DNA of 64,000 nt from Glaciimonas immobilis (GCF_011947285.1 NZ_JAAOZT010000005.1:117507-181506); one strand, 5' to 3'. Positions 9,982 to 18,688 are shown, counted from the first letter of the stretch. Notes: a model not told the origin generated them from the sequence alone. Made by a program: numbers and translations.

Positions 9982-10293
9982 ATGAACATGCTCAAACGTT
10001 TATTTACGCCAACACATCTCTCTATCGTCAACGATGAGCTAATTGCTGCTCGGTTGCAATTGCTATCCGCAGAGAATGATCTGGAGCATGTACAAGCGCA
10101 GGTTTCTCTGCTTAATGCGCGGATTGCAAGACTGGAAGGAAAATTAAAAACTGCAGACGCGCATAGTTCCATGATGGACGCACAATTTTACGCGACCAGA
10201 CTGCGCAGCGCCATGCCGTCTGAAACCGGCAATCGTTCGCAGCAAGCCGAACACGATATTTCGGAATTGCGTCCCAAACTATCGGGAAAATGA
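9982..10293 (+). CDS. Small coiled-coil protein, function unknown
   Basis: The 103-residue product starts at an ATG with AAAGGA upstream. Residues about 15-60 form an amphipathic helix with heptad-like spacing (AARLQLLSAENDLEHVQAQV, then SLLNARIARLEGKL), so a parallel coiled coil is likely. There is no signal peptide, membrane segment or catalytic motif. The C-terminal 40 residues look disordered. It has no same-strand neighbour and is directly followed by three consecutive inverted repeats. I do not recognise a named family. Confidence 0.65.
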   Translation: MNMLKRLFTPTHLSIVNDELIAARLQLLSAENDLEHVQAQVSLLNARIARLEGKLKTADAHSSMMDAQFYATRLRSAMPSETGNRSQQAEHDISELRPKLSGK

Positions 10294-10297
10294 GGTG

Positions 10298-10350
10298 GTG
10301 CGGTATCTCGTTATACCGCACGCATTCCAATGCGGGTTACTCTCAGTAAC
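10298..10350. repeat. Three consecutive hairpin-forming inverted repeats
   Basis: Directly after the stop at 10293: a 9-base perfect stem gtgcggtat/ataccgcac with a 6-base loop (10298-10321), then cgca...tgcg (10321-10334), then gttact/agtaac with a 3-base loop (10336-10350). No U tract follows, so this is not a standard intrinsic terminator. It may protect the 3' end of the upstream mRNA. Confidence 0.7.
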
Positions 10351-10472
10351 GCACTATTCACCGCAGTCAGGCGCGGCTAGCTAGTGTTACCGGCGGCAAC
10401 GGCGCTCACAACGCGTTCAAATTAGGCTTAAAGGTCGCCGAACATGCCGCCGGGTTGCCCGCCATTTGAGCA

Positions 10473-10952
10473 TTAAAGAGCGGCTAGCTTTGCCCGCAAC
10501 GCATCCTGGACTTCTGGATCGCTTAATCCCAGGTGTCCCTTGGTTTCGATTAATTTATCACGACACCATATCGGCCAACCGAAAGCATCGTCATCAATTG
10601 CGCACCAGTTATCTGGCTTGCGCAGCTCGACATCATTCCATATCTGCATGCCCCGCGGCATAATATCGAACTCGCTTTGCAATAATTTAGGGTGATGAAA
10701 GGTGGAACCCACGACCCTCGAACGTAACGCCTCGCTCAGCTCTTGCCGGGTGGCATCAAAGCCTAGCGCACGTATCCAACTGGTCGATAATACGATTTTC
10801 ACGTCAGGATATGGTTCCAGCAATTCTTCAAGGATAGGCATCCATTCAAAAAAGGAGCGCTCCGGGGTGCTGATATACATACCGCGCTTACGATTGCGAA
10901 TTACCATGCCATCATGTAGCACGCCGTTATAGTCTAAATATAAAATTTTCAT
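10473..10952 (-). CDS. HAD-like protein (family of HAD domains linked to RNA repair proteins)
   Basis: The 159-residue protein begins MKILYLDYNGVLHDG, a HAD motif I. Motif II is IVLSTSW, and the C-terminal acidic motif is WCAIDDDAFGW. This is the compact, capless type seen in the HAD domain of Swiss Army Knife RNA repair proteins. The usual DxDG is D7-Y-N9-G here, so the second aspartate, normally the general acid/base, is asparagine. That would weaken simple phosphatase chemistry and may indicate a different activity. It stands alone; substrate unknown. Confidence 0.75.
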   Translation of the reverse strand: MKILYLDYNGVLHDGMVIRNRKRGMYISTPERSFFEWMPILEELLEPYPDVKIVLSTSWIRALGFDATRQELSEALRSRVVGSTFHHPKLLQSEFDIMPRGMQIWNDVELRKPDNWCAIDDDAFGWPIWCRDKLIETKGHLGLSDPEVQDALRAKLAAL

Positions 10953-10980
10953 CAGGTATTAATTTCTCGTTTAGTAATCA

Positions 10981-11100
10981 GATTTCCATATTGCGTGGAT
11001 CTCGATCAATTTTTTGATAATGTGCTTCGTTTTGTTTATTACGGCGTCTATGCCCGGGCCGAACCTGTTAACGGTCATTGGGAAAATTTTAGTGGCCTAC
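10981..11100 (+). pseudogene. Possible N-terminal remnant of a LysE/RhtB-type exporter gene
   Basis: An open frame with no clear start reads through LIMCFVLFITASMPGPNLLTV, which resembles the first helix and PGPN motif of LysE/RhtB exporters. Homology ends after about 30 residues, where the frame runs into the antisense of the convergent lysE-family gene. It may be the relic of a second exporter, or chance similarity in a hydrophobic frame. Confidence 0.3.
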
Positions 11101-11772
11101 CCGCTTTACAAAAAGAAGCCCTGTGCCGATTGCCATCAACAGGCCTCCAAAAATCCGATTTTGAATTTTAATGGCGCGTACATTGCGGAACAAATTTTGC
11201 ATTGAACGACCGGCGAATGCATAGCCATGCATCACCACTACGTCGGCCGTCACCGTGGTCAAAGCCATCACCAGTAGTTGCCACCCTAAAGGTCGGTCCT
11301 GACTAATAAATTGCGGCAGTACGGCGACCATAAAAACAATCCCTTTTGGATTGGTGACGTTGGTGAAAAATCCGGTCGCGCAGCGGCGTCCCCACGTAGG
11401 CATCGCTGAAGCACGTGATAGCGAGCGGGCGACAGCTAATTCAGACGCGCCTGGAAACCTGATTTCGGAATCAATCTCGAGGCTCGAGCCGGTAGCCCGC
11501 CACTGCGTAAAGCCAATATAAATCAAATAGGCGGCACCAAGGAGCTTTACGATATTAAATGCTACTTCTGATGCCACCAGCAAGGAACCCACACCGGCAC
11601 CTGCAATAAGTAGAATCACCACCAGACCGCATTGCAGACCGCATATCGTGGCACTGGTGCCCTTTACGCCAAAACGGATGCCGTGACTCATGGACAAAAT
11701 TGCACCCGAGCCGGGCGAGACCGCAATCAGGATGGACGCAGCAATATATGTTGTCCAAAGATGAATATCCAT
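11089..11772 (-). CDS. LysE/RhtB family amino-acid exporter
   Basis: The 227-residue membrane protein has the six-helix pattern of the family: helix 1 with the family motif SPGSGAILSM near residue 19, GAGVGSLL in helix 2, the AAYLIYIGFTQWR segment after helix 3, and TNPKGIVFM ahead of helix 4. The family motif is usually PGPN; here it reads PGSG. Family members export lysine, arginine, threonine or homoserine. The substrate cannot be read from sequence. The start is at 11772; a 16-base palindrome sits directly upstream and covers the place of a ribosome site. It diverges from a MarR gene, the likely regulator. Confidence 0.88.
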   Translation of the reverse strand: MDIHLWTTYIAASILIAVSPGSGAILSMSHGIRFGVKGTSATICGLQCGLVVILLIAGAGVGSLLVASEVAFNIVKLLGAAYLIYIGFTQWRATGSSLEIDSEIRFPGASELAVARSLSRASAMPTWGRRCATGFFTNVTNPKGIVFMVAVLPQFISQDRPLGWQLLVMALTTVTADVVVMHGYAFAGRSMQNLFRNVRAIKIQNRIFGGLLMAIGTGLLFVKRVGH

Positions 11773-11774
11773 AC

Positions 11775-11790
11775 TAATTTCTTGAAATTA
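11775..11790. promoter_or_regulatory. 16-base palindrome, candidate MarR operator
   Basis: A perfect dyad TAATTTC-TT-GAAATTA is two bases from the exporter start codon. MarR proteins bind palindromes of this size, and a marR gene diverges from here. A second perfect dyad, ccgcta/tagcgg, follows at 11801-11815. Confidence 0.5.
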
Positions 11791-11961
11791 ATTTTATAGT
11801 CCGCTATTTTAGCGGTGTAGGTGAAATAGGTGTCAAACATGCCGCCTCTTTTCACACCGAATGCTGATTTTCTCAAAACGACCAAGGCATTGGGTCCCCC
11901 GAAATGGCGGTAACGCCGCGCTCGATGGTCAATAGAATCAGTTAATTCGTTTTCTTAACAG

Positions 11962-11983
11962 ATATGGGGCGTATGCCCTATAT
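11962..11983. promoter_or_regulatory. Imperfect 22-base dyad upstream of marR
   Basis: The arms atatggggc and gccctatat, around a 4-base centre, match at 8 of 9 positions. They end 15 bases before the marR start, overlapping the expected leader or promoter. Autoregulation is possible but not shown. Confidence 0.35.
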
Positions 11984-11998
11984 GTTTCCAGAGGAACA

Positions 11999-12472
11999 AT
12001 GATCATGATAAAAGATCAAAGTTGGCTTACTGATGCAAGCCCTTGTTGCGCTACCGCGATGCGCAAGGCGTCTAGACGACTGACGCAATTCTATGACGAT
12101 GCCCTAGCCTACTCGGGCATCAGATCAACGCAATATGCGATCCTGGCAGAACTGAATCGTCGCCCGATGTTTCCGCCAACCATGCAGGAACTCGCTGACG
12201 TGATGGTCATGGACCGCTCGGCCCTTGGCCACAATTTGCGTCCCTTGGAGCGCGATGGTCTTCTGACACTAAGACAAAGCAATAGCGATCGCCGAAGACG
12301 CCACGTTGTGCTGACCCAAAAGGGAACAGAAAAAGCGCGCGAAGCCGAGCAACTCTGGCGCACTGCGCAAAACCGGTTTGTTGCGTTATTTGGAGAACCC
12401 AATGCGGCAGAACTCCGCGCAACCTTACTTGAAATCGCCTATGACGACAGACTGTCAACGTTAAAATATTGA
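11999..12472 (+). CDS. MarR family transcriptional regulator
   Basis: The 157-residue protein has a MarR winged helix: the recognition region is MQELADVMVMDRSALGHNLR, followed by the wing DRRRRHVVLTQKG. The N-terminus holds a Cys-Cys pair (SPCCATAM), which could sense oxidants as in OhrR-like MarR proteins, although neither a full OhrR signature nor an ohr gene is present. AGAGGA precedes the ATG at 11999; an in-frame ATG six bases later is also possible. It diverges from the LysE-type exporter over an intergenic region with several palindromes, so repression of that exporter and of itself is the simplest model. Confidence 0.88.
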   Translation: MIMIKDQSWLTDASPCCATAMRKASRRLTQFYDDALAYSGIRSTQYAILAELNRRPMFPPTMQELADVMVMDRSALGHNLRPLERDGLLTLRQSNSDRRRRHVVLTQKGTEKAREAEQLWRTAQNRFVALFGEPNAAELRATLLEIAYDDRLSTLKY

Positions 12473-12793
12473 CATAAATATAACAAATAAAAAGTATCGA
12501 TATTCAATGCAGAGTCTTCGGCAGGTGGGCAAAGAATCCCACAGGCCGGGGGTTCTGCAGCAAGGTGTCTTGCTGCAGATAAAACCCAGCCGACAATTTT
12601 TAAGTTGTGCTCGTAGCCGCTTCCCGCGCACGCTTTGCTTCGCAGGTTTTTAGAGGCATCAAGCTATATGTAACAATCTGAAATCCTGTTTTGATCCGTC
12701 TTACCATCAAGCAAGTCGACCACGATACGATGGGCTTTAATTGCTGCACCGCGCCCGATATCCTACTTCATTCTTTGAAATCGATAGTTGACT
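12473..12793. other. Intergenic region between marR and hxlR genes
   Basis: These 321 bases lie between convergent genes. They hold the inverted repeat at 12550-12587 and otherwise nothing I can support. Confidence 0.5.
12550..12587. repeat. Long perfect inverted repeat, possible terminator or REP-like element
   Basis: A 10-base perfect stem ctgcagcaag/cttgctgcag closes a 4-base loop (12555-12578) and is flanked by a further pairing gggtt/aaccc, giving a hairpin of about 15 base pairs with small internal mismatches. It lies between the ends of two convergent genes, with only a short T tract further downstream. Confidence 0.65.
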
Positions 12794-13333
12794 TCAGGAC
12801 ATCAGTTCCATTGGGAAATGCGGTATTTTATCCGGCGAAGCACGCCTCATCGCGGCATAAGCCATCCGATTATGTACGCCATTGCTCGCTGCTGGTCCCG
12901 CTGCCAAAATATAGTCGTCCCCAGCGATAACTTTCCCCGTTTTAGCGTCGACAAGGACTGGATCAACGATTTCCCCGGTGAGTAAATCCGTCAGCACTAC
13001 GCTCACCCCGTCGGGCGCAAATTGGCTATTCCCCCATGCCAATAGCGCGATCATCACGGGTTTGAACGCCTTGCCGCTTTTGGTCAGCATGTATTCATAA
13101 CGTGGTGGTTTTTCCAGATATTGGCGCCGTTCCATTAGTCCCGCAGCCACCAACGACGTCAGGCGTCGTGTCAAGACATTCGGCGCGATAACTAAGCTTA
13201 TTTGAAACTCATCAAAGCGCGTCATCCCATAAAACGCATCGCGCAGAATAAGAATACTCCACCATTCCCCAACGCGCTCCAGGCTACGCGCTATCGGGCA
13301 ACTCAAGTTACTAAAACTTTTGCGTTGCATCAA
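12794..13333 (-). CDS. HxlR family transcriptional regulator
   Basis: The 179-residue protein starts with the family pattern CPIARSLERVGEWWSILILRDAF (residues 12-34), followed by the winged helix FDEFQISLVIAPNVLTRRL and the wing RYEYMLTKSGK. The conserved N-terminal cysteine is present at residue 12. It is longer than the 110-130 residues usual for HxlR because of a C-terminal extension of about 65 residues of unknown role, seen in a subset of proteobacterial members. HxlR proteins usually control a divergent enzyme gene, but the next 459 bases hold none. Confidence 0.88.
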   Translation of the reverse strand: MMQRKSFSNLSCPIARSLERVGEWWSILILRDAFYGMTRFDEFQISLVIAPNVLTRRLTSLVAAGLMERRQYLEKPPRYEYMLTKSGKAFKPVMIALLAWGNSQFAPDGVSVVLTDLLTGEIVDPVLVDAKTGKVIAGDDYILAAGPAASNGVHNRMAYAAMRRASPDKIPHFPMELMS

Positions 13334-13792
13334 ATGTCTCCCTTACCGTTCATAGGCGCTAAAGCATAGACGTGTCGCTATCATAGTGCAAGTAGGATTC
13401 CCTCCCTGTTTGTGCAAAATCGTGGGAACGTATTGTCGATGCACATTGACAGATGGGGCTTCGGAGACGTAACTTTTTATTCAAAGGAACCAAAAGCCGT
13501 CTACCCGAAAAAACGTATCATTATGAAAAAAGGGTCTCCGGAGGTCTGCGTCCGGGCTTCACGCAAGGGCAGATTCCACCATTGTTTTAACGCAACAGAG
13601 GCGATCGGAAGTATTTAGGCCCCAGCTATTCAGATGATTGCTGGTGGTTTGCAACATTTCGCCCATGACTTCACTGTATTTAAATGTCAAGCCATGTGCA
13701 AAAAGTGCAAATTGGTGCGATCGTTAAGGACCGTACGACGCACGGCAATCCCGATCACGCCTCAGTATGAACGTTGCTATCCGCGATGTCTT
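13334..13792. other. Intergenic region, no supported gene
   Basis: These 459 bases lie upstream of the hxlR gene. Short open frames exist on both strands but none has a ribosome site plus protein-like composition. A lost target gene of the HxlR regulator would fit here, but no recognisable remnant is left. Confidence 0.5.
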
Positions 13793-14383
13793 TTAGACGA
13801 TCGGGAGCTCGTCACCTTGCAGTTCCAGCAAGTGGCGCTCTATCTCAAATACATGGCGATCATCCCTGCCAAGCGATCGTAAAGCTTCAGCAAGCCCCAC
13901 CAGATATTCTTTATTATGTCCGCTAGGGCCGACCGATCCGGCAATCTGACGCGCAATATCCCGTTCGGTCGCGGGCCCCAGAAAGGCAGGATTTTCTTCC
14001 GTTGCGATATATACCAGCCCCTCGGCCACGCTGCCATCTTCAAACGTCATCTCTATAGGCAAACGTAAATAACCATTCTTTTCCCGCTGGTCAAGATGCT
14101 CAAAAACGTCCGGCGTGATCAAATAAGCCATGCCTTCACATATCTCGCCCGCTTGGGCAATAAGCGTTACGACTCTGCCAGGTGCCGCCTCTGTTCCGCG
14201 ATGGTCGTACGATCCCTGCCAAAAGCGTCGACTCCAATTGACAATAGATGCCGGTCGTCGATCTACAAAAGGAAAACCTGCTTTAAAAATCAGCGATCCG
14301 TAGCCAAATAGCCATACACTTGGATGATCGTCAAATTTATTCATCATTTTATTCACCGCGGTGGTATCTGCAGGCATTGGCAA
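13793..14383 (-). CDS. chaC: ChaC-like gamma-glutamylcyclotransferase
   Basis: ChaC enzymes cleave the gamma-glutamyl bond of glutathione to give 5-oxoproline and Cys-Gly. The substrate-binding motif VWLFGYGSLIFK is at residues 23-34. It is followed by RRFWQGSYDHRGTEAAPGRVV and by EHLDQREKNGYLR, which carries the catalytic glutamate. The length of 196 is typical. Several ATG codons crowd the first 15 residues (M1, M3, M13, M14), so the exact start is open. It is a single gene. Confidence 0.9.
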   Translation of the reverse strand: MPMPADTTAVNKMMNKFDDHPSVWLFGYGSLIFKAGFPFVDRRPASIVNWSRRFWQGSYDHRGTEAAPGRVVTLIAQAGEICEGMAYLITPDVFEHLDQREKNGYLRLPIEMTFEDGSVAEGLVYIATEENPAFLGPATERDIARQIAGSVGPSGHNKEYLVGLAEALRSLGRDDRHVFEIERHLLELQGDELPIV

Positions 14384-14658
14384 ACCTTTATGTTTTTCTT
14401 GCTAGCATGAAGATGCAGGAAAGTGCATTTCCAAAAGCAGATTGAGAAATTTTGCAAATAAACGCTGTATTTGCATAAGTAGATTTATTCGCAATATTAC
14501 CGGCTTCTTTGATGAATTGCTTGCGATAATGTATTGGAAGCAGCAAATTCTGACGATTTTATCGCGACCATGATGTGAGCAAATCCAGTATGTACATTAT
14601 CCATTTGGTGCGAGGCTATAATTCGGGGACCGTAATCATGTCTCCGACCTTATTGTGA

Positions 14659-15579
14659 ATGCGCCGTTCAATGCAACTTTATCCTGCCTCATCACCATTG
14701 CAACAGTTTGCACCGTGCTCGCTCCTCAATCGCACGCTATGGATTAAACGGGATGACCTGCTGCATCCCAGCATTTCCGGAAATAAATTTCGCAAACTTA
14801 AATTTGCGTTGATGGCGCTAAAAGAAACGCAAGCGCAAAACCTGCAAAAGGTTACGCTGACCACCATGGGCGGCCCTTGGTCGAATCATTTGCACGCGCT
14901 GGCGCATGCTGGTGCAATAGAAGGATGGCCAACGCGCGGACTGGTGCGCGGAACCGAAAATATTCACACAGCAATGCTGGACGATTGTCGCAGCCTTGGC
15001 ATGGAAATACAATTTGTGTCGCGCGAAGACTATCGCACTCTGCGCGAGGTGTCTGGCGCCTGGCGCCGTCATGTGCCTGGCGCGGATGATAATTCGGTCT
15101 GGTTTCCCGAAGGTGGCAGCACCCCGGATGCATTACGCGGCGTGGCAGAGATTATTGAGGAACTCCCGTTTATTCCCGAAATCATGATGGTCGCGTGCGG
15201 TACCGGCGCAACCATGGCAGGTCTTCTGGCGGGATTAGGCGGTCGCGGACACGTGATCGGCATTGCCGTCCTCAAAAATGCCGATTACTTACATAAAGAG
15301 ATCGCAATATTGCTACAACAATCAGGACACCCATCCTATACAAATTACGACCTCATCACGGATGCGCATCATGGCGGATACGGAAAAGCGCCACCAGAAT
15401 TGAGACAATTCTGCCGGGATTTTTCGATAGAGATGGGCGTTCCGATAGAACCCGTCTACACCGGAAAATTATTCTATGCATTGAAAAAGATGATCGATGC
15501 CAGCGCATTTCGGAAAGAAGAACGGATCGTCGTGGTCCATACCGGAGGACTCCAGGGAGCACGTGGATTTATTGGCTGA
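14659..15579 (+). CDS. PLP-dependent D-cysteine desulfhydrase / ACC deaminase family protein
   Basis: A 306-residue fold-type II PLP enzyme. The N-terminus has LWIKRDDLLHPSISGNKFRK, in which the lysine of SGNK is the PLP Schiff base. GGPWSNHLHALA follows, where the ACC deaminase family has the SNH motif. The glycine loop that holds the phosphate is ACGTGATMAGLLAG. This is a shorter relative than E. coli DcyD (328). It could remove sulfide and ammonia from D-cysteine or deaminate a related amino acid; true ACC deaminase is less likely. No clear ribosome site separates the ATG at 14659 from one four codons later. It converges with the rhtA-like gene. Confidence 0.82.
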   Translation: MRRSMQLYPASSPLQQFAPCSLLNRTLWIKRDDLLHPSISGNKFRKLKFALMALKETQAQNLQKVTLTTMGGPWSNHLHALAHAGAIEGWPTRGLVRGTENIHTAMLDDCRSLGMEIQFVSREDYRTLREVSGAWRRHVPGADDNSVWFPEGGSTPDALRGVAEIIEELPFIPEIMMVACGTGATMAGLLAGLGGRGHVIGIAVLKNADYLHKEIAILLQQSGHPSYTNYDLITDAHHGGYGKAPPELRQFCRDFSIEMGVPIEPVYTGKLFYALKKMIDASAFRKEERIVVVHTGGLQGARGFIG

Positions 15580-15751
15580 ACAGGAGGCTGAGAACCGGTG
15601 TTATGCACTATGATTTACTGTGGACCAAGCGCTGACGACCAAAAAAGAATTTTCTCGATCCCTACGCCACGTCAGAACCATTATTATGGCTCCCCTCCCC
15701 CGAGCAAATGGGGCTGCAAACCAAACGTTGGGACCGCACTCGACTTCCACC

Positions 15752-16651
15752 TCACGCACTAACCTGCGGATCATTTTTACTAAATCCCGTAATCCCAATC
15801 GAACTAACAATAATACACAGCACCGCTATCCCTTGTGACAAGGTCAGGCCTTCCTTCAGGAACAAATAACCGGACACCGCCCCCAACGCTGGCTCAAGAC
15901 TCATCAACGTACTAAACGTTTTTGAAGGCAATCTGGTCAAAGCGATCATCTCAAAACTGTATGGCAAAGTAGAGGAAAACAGCGCCACCAGCAACGCAAC
16001 GGGCAAAATCGATAATGAAAATAACGCCGTTCCGGCGTGGATTAGTCCAATCGGAAAAATAAACATCGCGGCAACCAGAGCACCCAACGGCACACTCATG
16101 CGCCCATTTGCATCGCCCGCCTTCTTGCCCACGACAATATAGACCGCCCAACAGGCACCCGCAAATAGCGCCAGCAATACCCCAGTAGTGTCCATGCCAC
16201 CTGATATCTGGCCAAATGGAAGTAATAAATACAAACCGAAAACAGCTAATCCTAACCATCCTGCATCGCTCAGGCGGCGCGAGTAAAAAATAGCCACGGC
16301 TAAAGGCCCGGTGAACTCTATGGCAACCGCCGGCCCCAGCGGAATCGTTCTAAGGGCCATGTAAAACGCCAGATTCATGCTACCCAGCGCAACGCCGTAA
16401 ATGAATATGGGGCGCCATACAATCTGATTGAGCGGCATCCGCCACGGACGAAAAATTAAACATAAAAAAATCGCCGAGAACCCAATTCTCAGCGCGGTAA
16501 CGCCTTCCGCCCCGATGCCCGCGAACAAGCCCTTAGCCAGTGCGGCACCGCCTTGGAGGGATGACATTGCGACTAACAGACAAATGACGGAGACGGCTTT
16601 TCCGTGGGCTTTAGGGGTAGTGGAAACGGCGACTTCTTGAGGTTGCTGCAT
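15752..16651 (-). CDS. rhtA: DMT (EamA) family exporter, RhtA-like threonine/homoserine efflux
   Basis: The 299-residue protein has ten predicted membrane helices in two EamA repeats. It opens with VICLLVAMSSLQGGAALAKG and contains ALGSMNLAFYMALRTIPLGP, both close to E. coli RhtA (295 residues), which exports threonine and homoserine. The second repeat has STLPYSFEMIALTRLP and SLEPALGAVSGYLFLKE. Charged residues cluster at the short cytosolic termini. It is alone on this strand, with HU upstream. Confidence 0.85.
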   Translation of the reverse strand: MQQPQEVAVSTTPKAHGKAVSVICLLVAMSSLQGGAALAKGLFAGIGAEGVTALRIGFSAIFLCLIFRPWRMPLNQIVWRPIFIYGVALGSMNLAFYMALRTIPLGPAVAIEFTGPLAVAIFYSRRLSDAGWLGLAVFGLYLLLPFGQISGGMDTTGVLLALFAGACWAVYIVVGKKAGDANGRMSVPLGALVAAMFIFPIGLIHAGTALFSLSILPVALLVALFSSTLPYSFEMIALTRLPSKTFSTLMSLEPALGAVSGYLFLKEGLTLSQGIAVLCIIVSSIGITGFSKNDPQVSA

Positions 16652-16820
16652 GCATTGTCTTTTTTTGTGATGAACCGGGAAACACGATTATCCCGGTAAG
16701 AGAACTGTTCAACAAAGTAAACTAATGAAGTAAATTATTTGCGCCCGGGTCATTTCAACGGTCGGCTGGCCTAGCAATGAGAAATGTAGCTATCTGAAAT
16801 ACACGAGTAATTTTACGAGA

Positions 16821-16850
16821 AAAAAAAGACGAACTAAGGTTCGCCATTTT
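16821..16850 (-). terminator. Intrinsic terminator of the HU gene
   Basis: Read on the minus strand, a 7-pair stem GGCGAAC/GTTCGTC (one G-U pair) with loop CTTA is followed by seven T. It starts 22 bases after the HU stop. Confidence 0.85.
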
Positions 16851-16870
16851 TTAAACACACCTAAAGATAA

Positions 16871-17161
16871 TTATTTTTTCTTTTTTGCGCCATTGACGGC
16901 GTCTTTAAATGCTTTACCCGCGGTAAATTTAACGGTAGTGGCTGCCTTGATTTTGATCGCCTCGCCAGTACGTGGATTACGACCGGTGCGAGCCGCACGC
17001 TTGCCGCTGCCAAATGTACCGAAACCGATCAATTGAACAGAATCGCCTTTCTTGACAGCTTTGATAACGTTAGCTATCAAAGAGTCGACGGCACGTTTAG
17101 CAGCCGCCTTTGATAATTCACAATCTGTAGCAATACCTTCAATTAATTCATTTTTATTCAT
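16871..17161 (-). CDS. hupB: HU family DNA-binding protein
   Basis: HU bends DNA and organises the nucleoid. The protein from the ATG at 17161 has 96 residues beginning [11 protein letters not shown], the usual start. A GTG four codons upstream is in frame but would be atypical. The beta-arm core [22 protein letters not shown] carries the intercalating proline in RNPRTG. The C-terminus adds a short lysine run (NGAKKKK). It forms a single-gene unit with its own intrinsic terminator. Confidence 0.95.
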   Translation of the reverse strand: MNKNELIEGIATDCELSKAAAKRAVDSLIANVIKAVKKGDSVQLIGFGTFGSGKRAARTGRNPRTGEAIKIKAATTVKFTAGKAFKDAVNGAKKKK

Positions 17162-17434
17162 TTGAGGACTCACTCTATAGGTTGATATAACAAAAATTCT
17201 AGCACTTCATTGCTAAAAAGAAAATCAATGTCTTTCAGGAAGGAAAAATAGATTGAAATTGGCACTATTTAACTTAAATCCTGACAGGGAACGCCAGTGT
17301 CGCTCCGTAAAATGCTTTGGTAAGGGATAATAATGCACATATTAACGCATGCGCAATGACTTCATCAATGCCTTGCCACCAGATTTACGTCACTCTCACA
17401 CGACGCAACACGCGACATAACACACACCATAATC

Positions 17435-18688
17435 ATGCCAAAAAATAAGCGACCAGCGCCGAGAAAATCGGGACCTTCGGACGAGGAAATTCAAGATGCA
17501 CAGGTGCAACAACTGTGCGATCTTTCCATCGGTCTGGCGGAGCAGGAAGTCAACGTCATTACTACAGATAACCAAGCACCCGGAGATTTACTTAAAGAGC
17601 AGGAACGTGAAATCTATAAGATTATCAAAAAAAGCCTGCAGCAAAAGAAAGATGATGTCCTGTACGAGTCTCTGGACCGGTTAAAACACGCGGACACCGC
17701 GGTCTATCAACTGCTCAAAGCGCGTATAGAAGAAGCCGCTGAAGTAGTGCTGGTGCGTCGCGATGAGGGCATTACGGTTGAAATTAATGCCTTCCTGATC
17801 CCGCTATTTGTGCGAACTCTTGGTGGCCTTGACAGGGCACAGGCTTTTCAGGATCAGAACGCGTTCGATCTGCTCACCCAAAGTTTGCAAAAGGCGCAAC
17901 TGGAAAGCCCCGACGCTTCGGTGGTTCTGGTCAGCTACGCTTATCATCTGGATGAAATCGATAGCATTACTTACAGTCATCTGAATGCCATGATCCGTGA
18001 TGCGTTTGCGTCCATGACCGATAAAAAGGTTGCGGCAACGCCTGCTATCGAAGATAGCTTTACTGGCTGGCCTGAAAGTAAATTCGGGCCGGATGATATG
18101 GCGGTGGAACTGCGATTTTTGCTCGGATTTACGTTGAAGAGCGCCGATGACGCGTTCTATCATGTGCCTGAGGACGATGCTGCGATAGACGCCTATTTTG
18201 AGGTGCGTGAGAAGCGCTTTCAAAGCTGGACCGAGCAGGCTGCCCCACTGGTACGACAATGCCTGGTGACGGATGGTCGTAAAATGGATGTAAATTCCGA
18301 CATCAACTTTCTCTACCAAGACCTGTTCCATGGCGGCAAAGAGCGCGGTATCGCAGAATACTTCATGTTACAAATGATGTCCGAATTAAATCATGGTCTG
18401 TCCCAGCACGAGCTCGCTGCAGAAAGCACGATAGCGATCATCGGACCGGCTGAAGCAGGCGGCGACGTGGTATTACGGGTCAACCTGTACAAAGAGTCGG
18501 ACGGCAGTCTGGTCGCTACCTCGGAAAAGCCGTCCGCAGTGACGCGCGATCTCGATCTTGAAATCGATGATACCTACGACGCCCTGATGACAATCGGCGT
18601 CAAATCATTGGCTATCGCACTTAAGTTTGATGTTTACGGACAGGCCGTAGACGTTCAGGCCTACGCGCAACAAGTGCGGGAAGACTAA
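17435..18688 (+). CDS. DUF2863 family protein, function unknown
   Basis: This 417-residue soluble protein matches the DUF2863 family, which is largely confined to Burkholderiales. It has no signal peptide, membrane segment or catalytic motif that I recognise. The first 25 residues are basic and probably disordered (KNKRPAPRKSGPSDEEIQDA). A long helical region follows, then acidic stretches (HVPEDDAAIDAY), and the C-terminus alternates strands (GGDVVLRVNLYKESDGSLVA). It is a single gene ending at a strong bidirectional hairpin. It supports the taxonomic placement. Confidence 0.85.
   Translation: MPKNKRPAPRKSGPSDEEIQDAQVQQLCDLSIGLAEQEVNVITTDNQAPGDLLKEQEREIYKIIKKSLQQKKDDVLYESLDRLKHADTAVYQLLKARIEEAAEVVLVRRDEGITVEINAFLIPLFVRTLGGLDRAQAFQDQNAFDLLTQSLQKAQLESPDASVVLVSYAYHLDEIDSITYSHLNAMIRDAFASMTDKKVAATPAIEDSFTGWPESKFGPDDMAVELRFLLGFTLKSADDAFYHVPEDDAAIDAYFEVREKRFQSWTEQAAPLVRQCLVTDGRKMDVNSDINFLYQDLFHGGKERGIAEYFMLQMMSELNHGLSQHELAAESTIAIIGPAEAGGDVVLRVNLYKESDGSLVATSEKPSAVTRDLDLEIDDTYDALMTIGVKSLAIALKFDVYGQAVDVQAYAQQVRED

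Noticed and set aside
13412..13882. Open frames in the hxlR-chaC gap
   Set aside because: Neither has a ribosome site, a domain or protein-like composition; one mainly overlaps the antisense of chaC.
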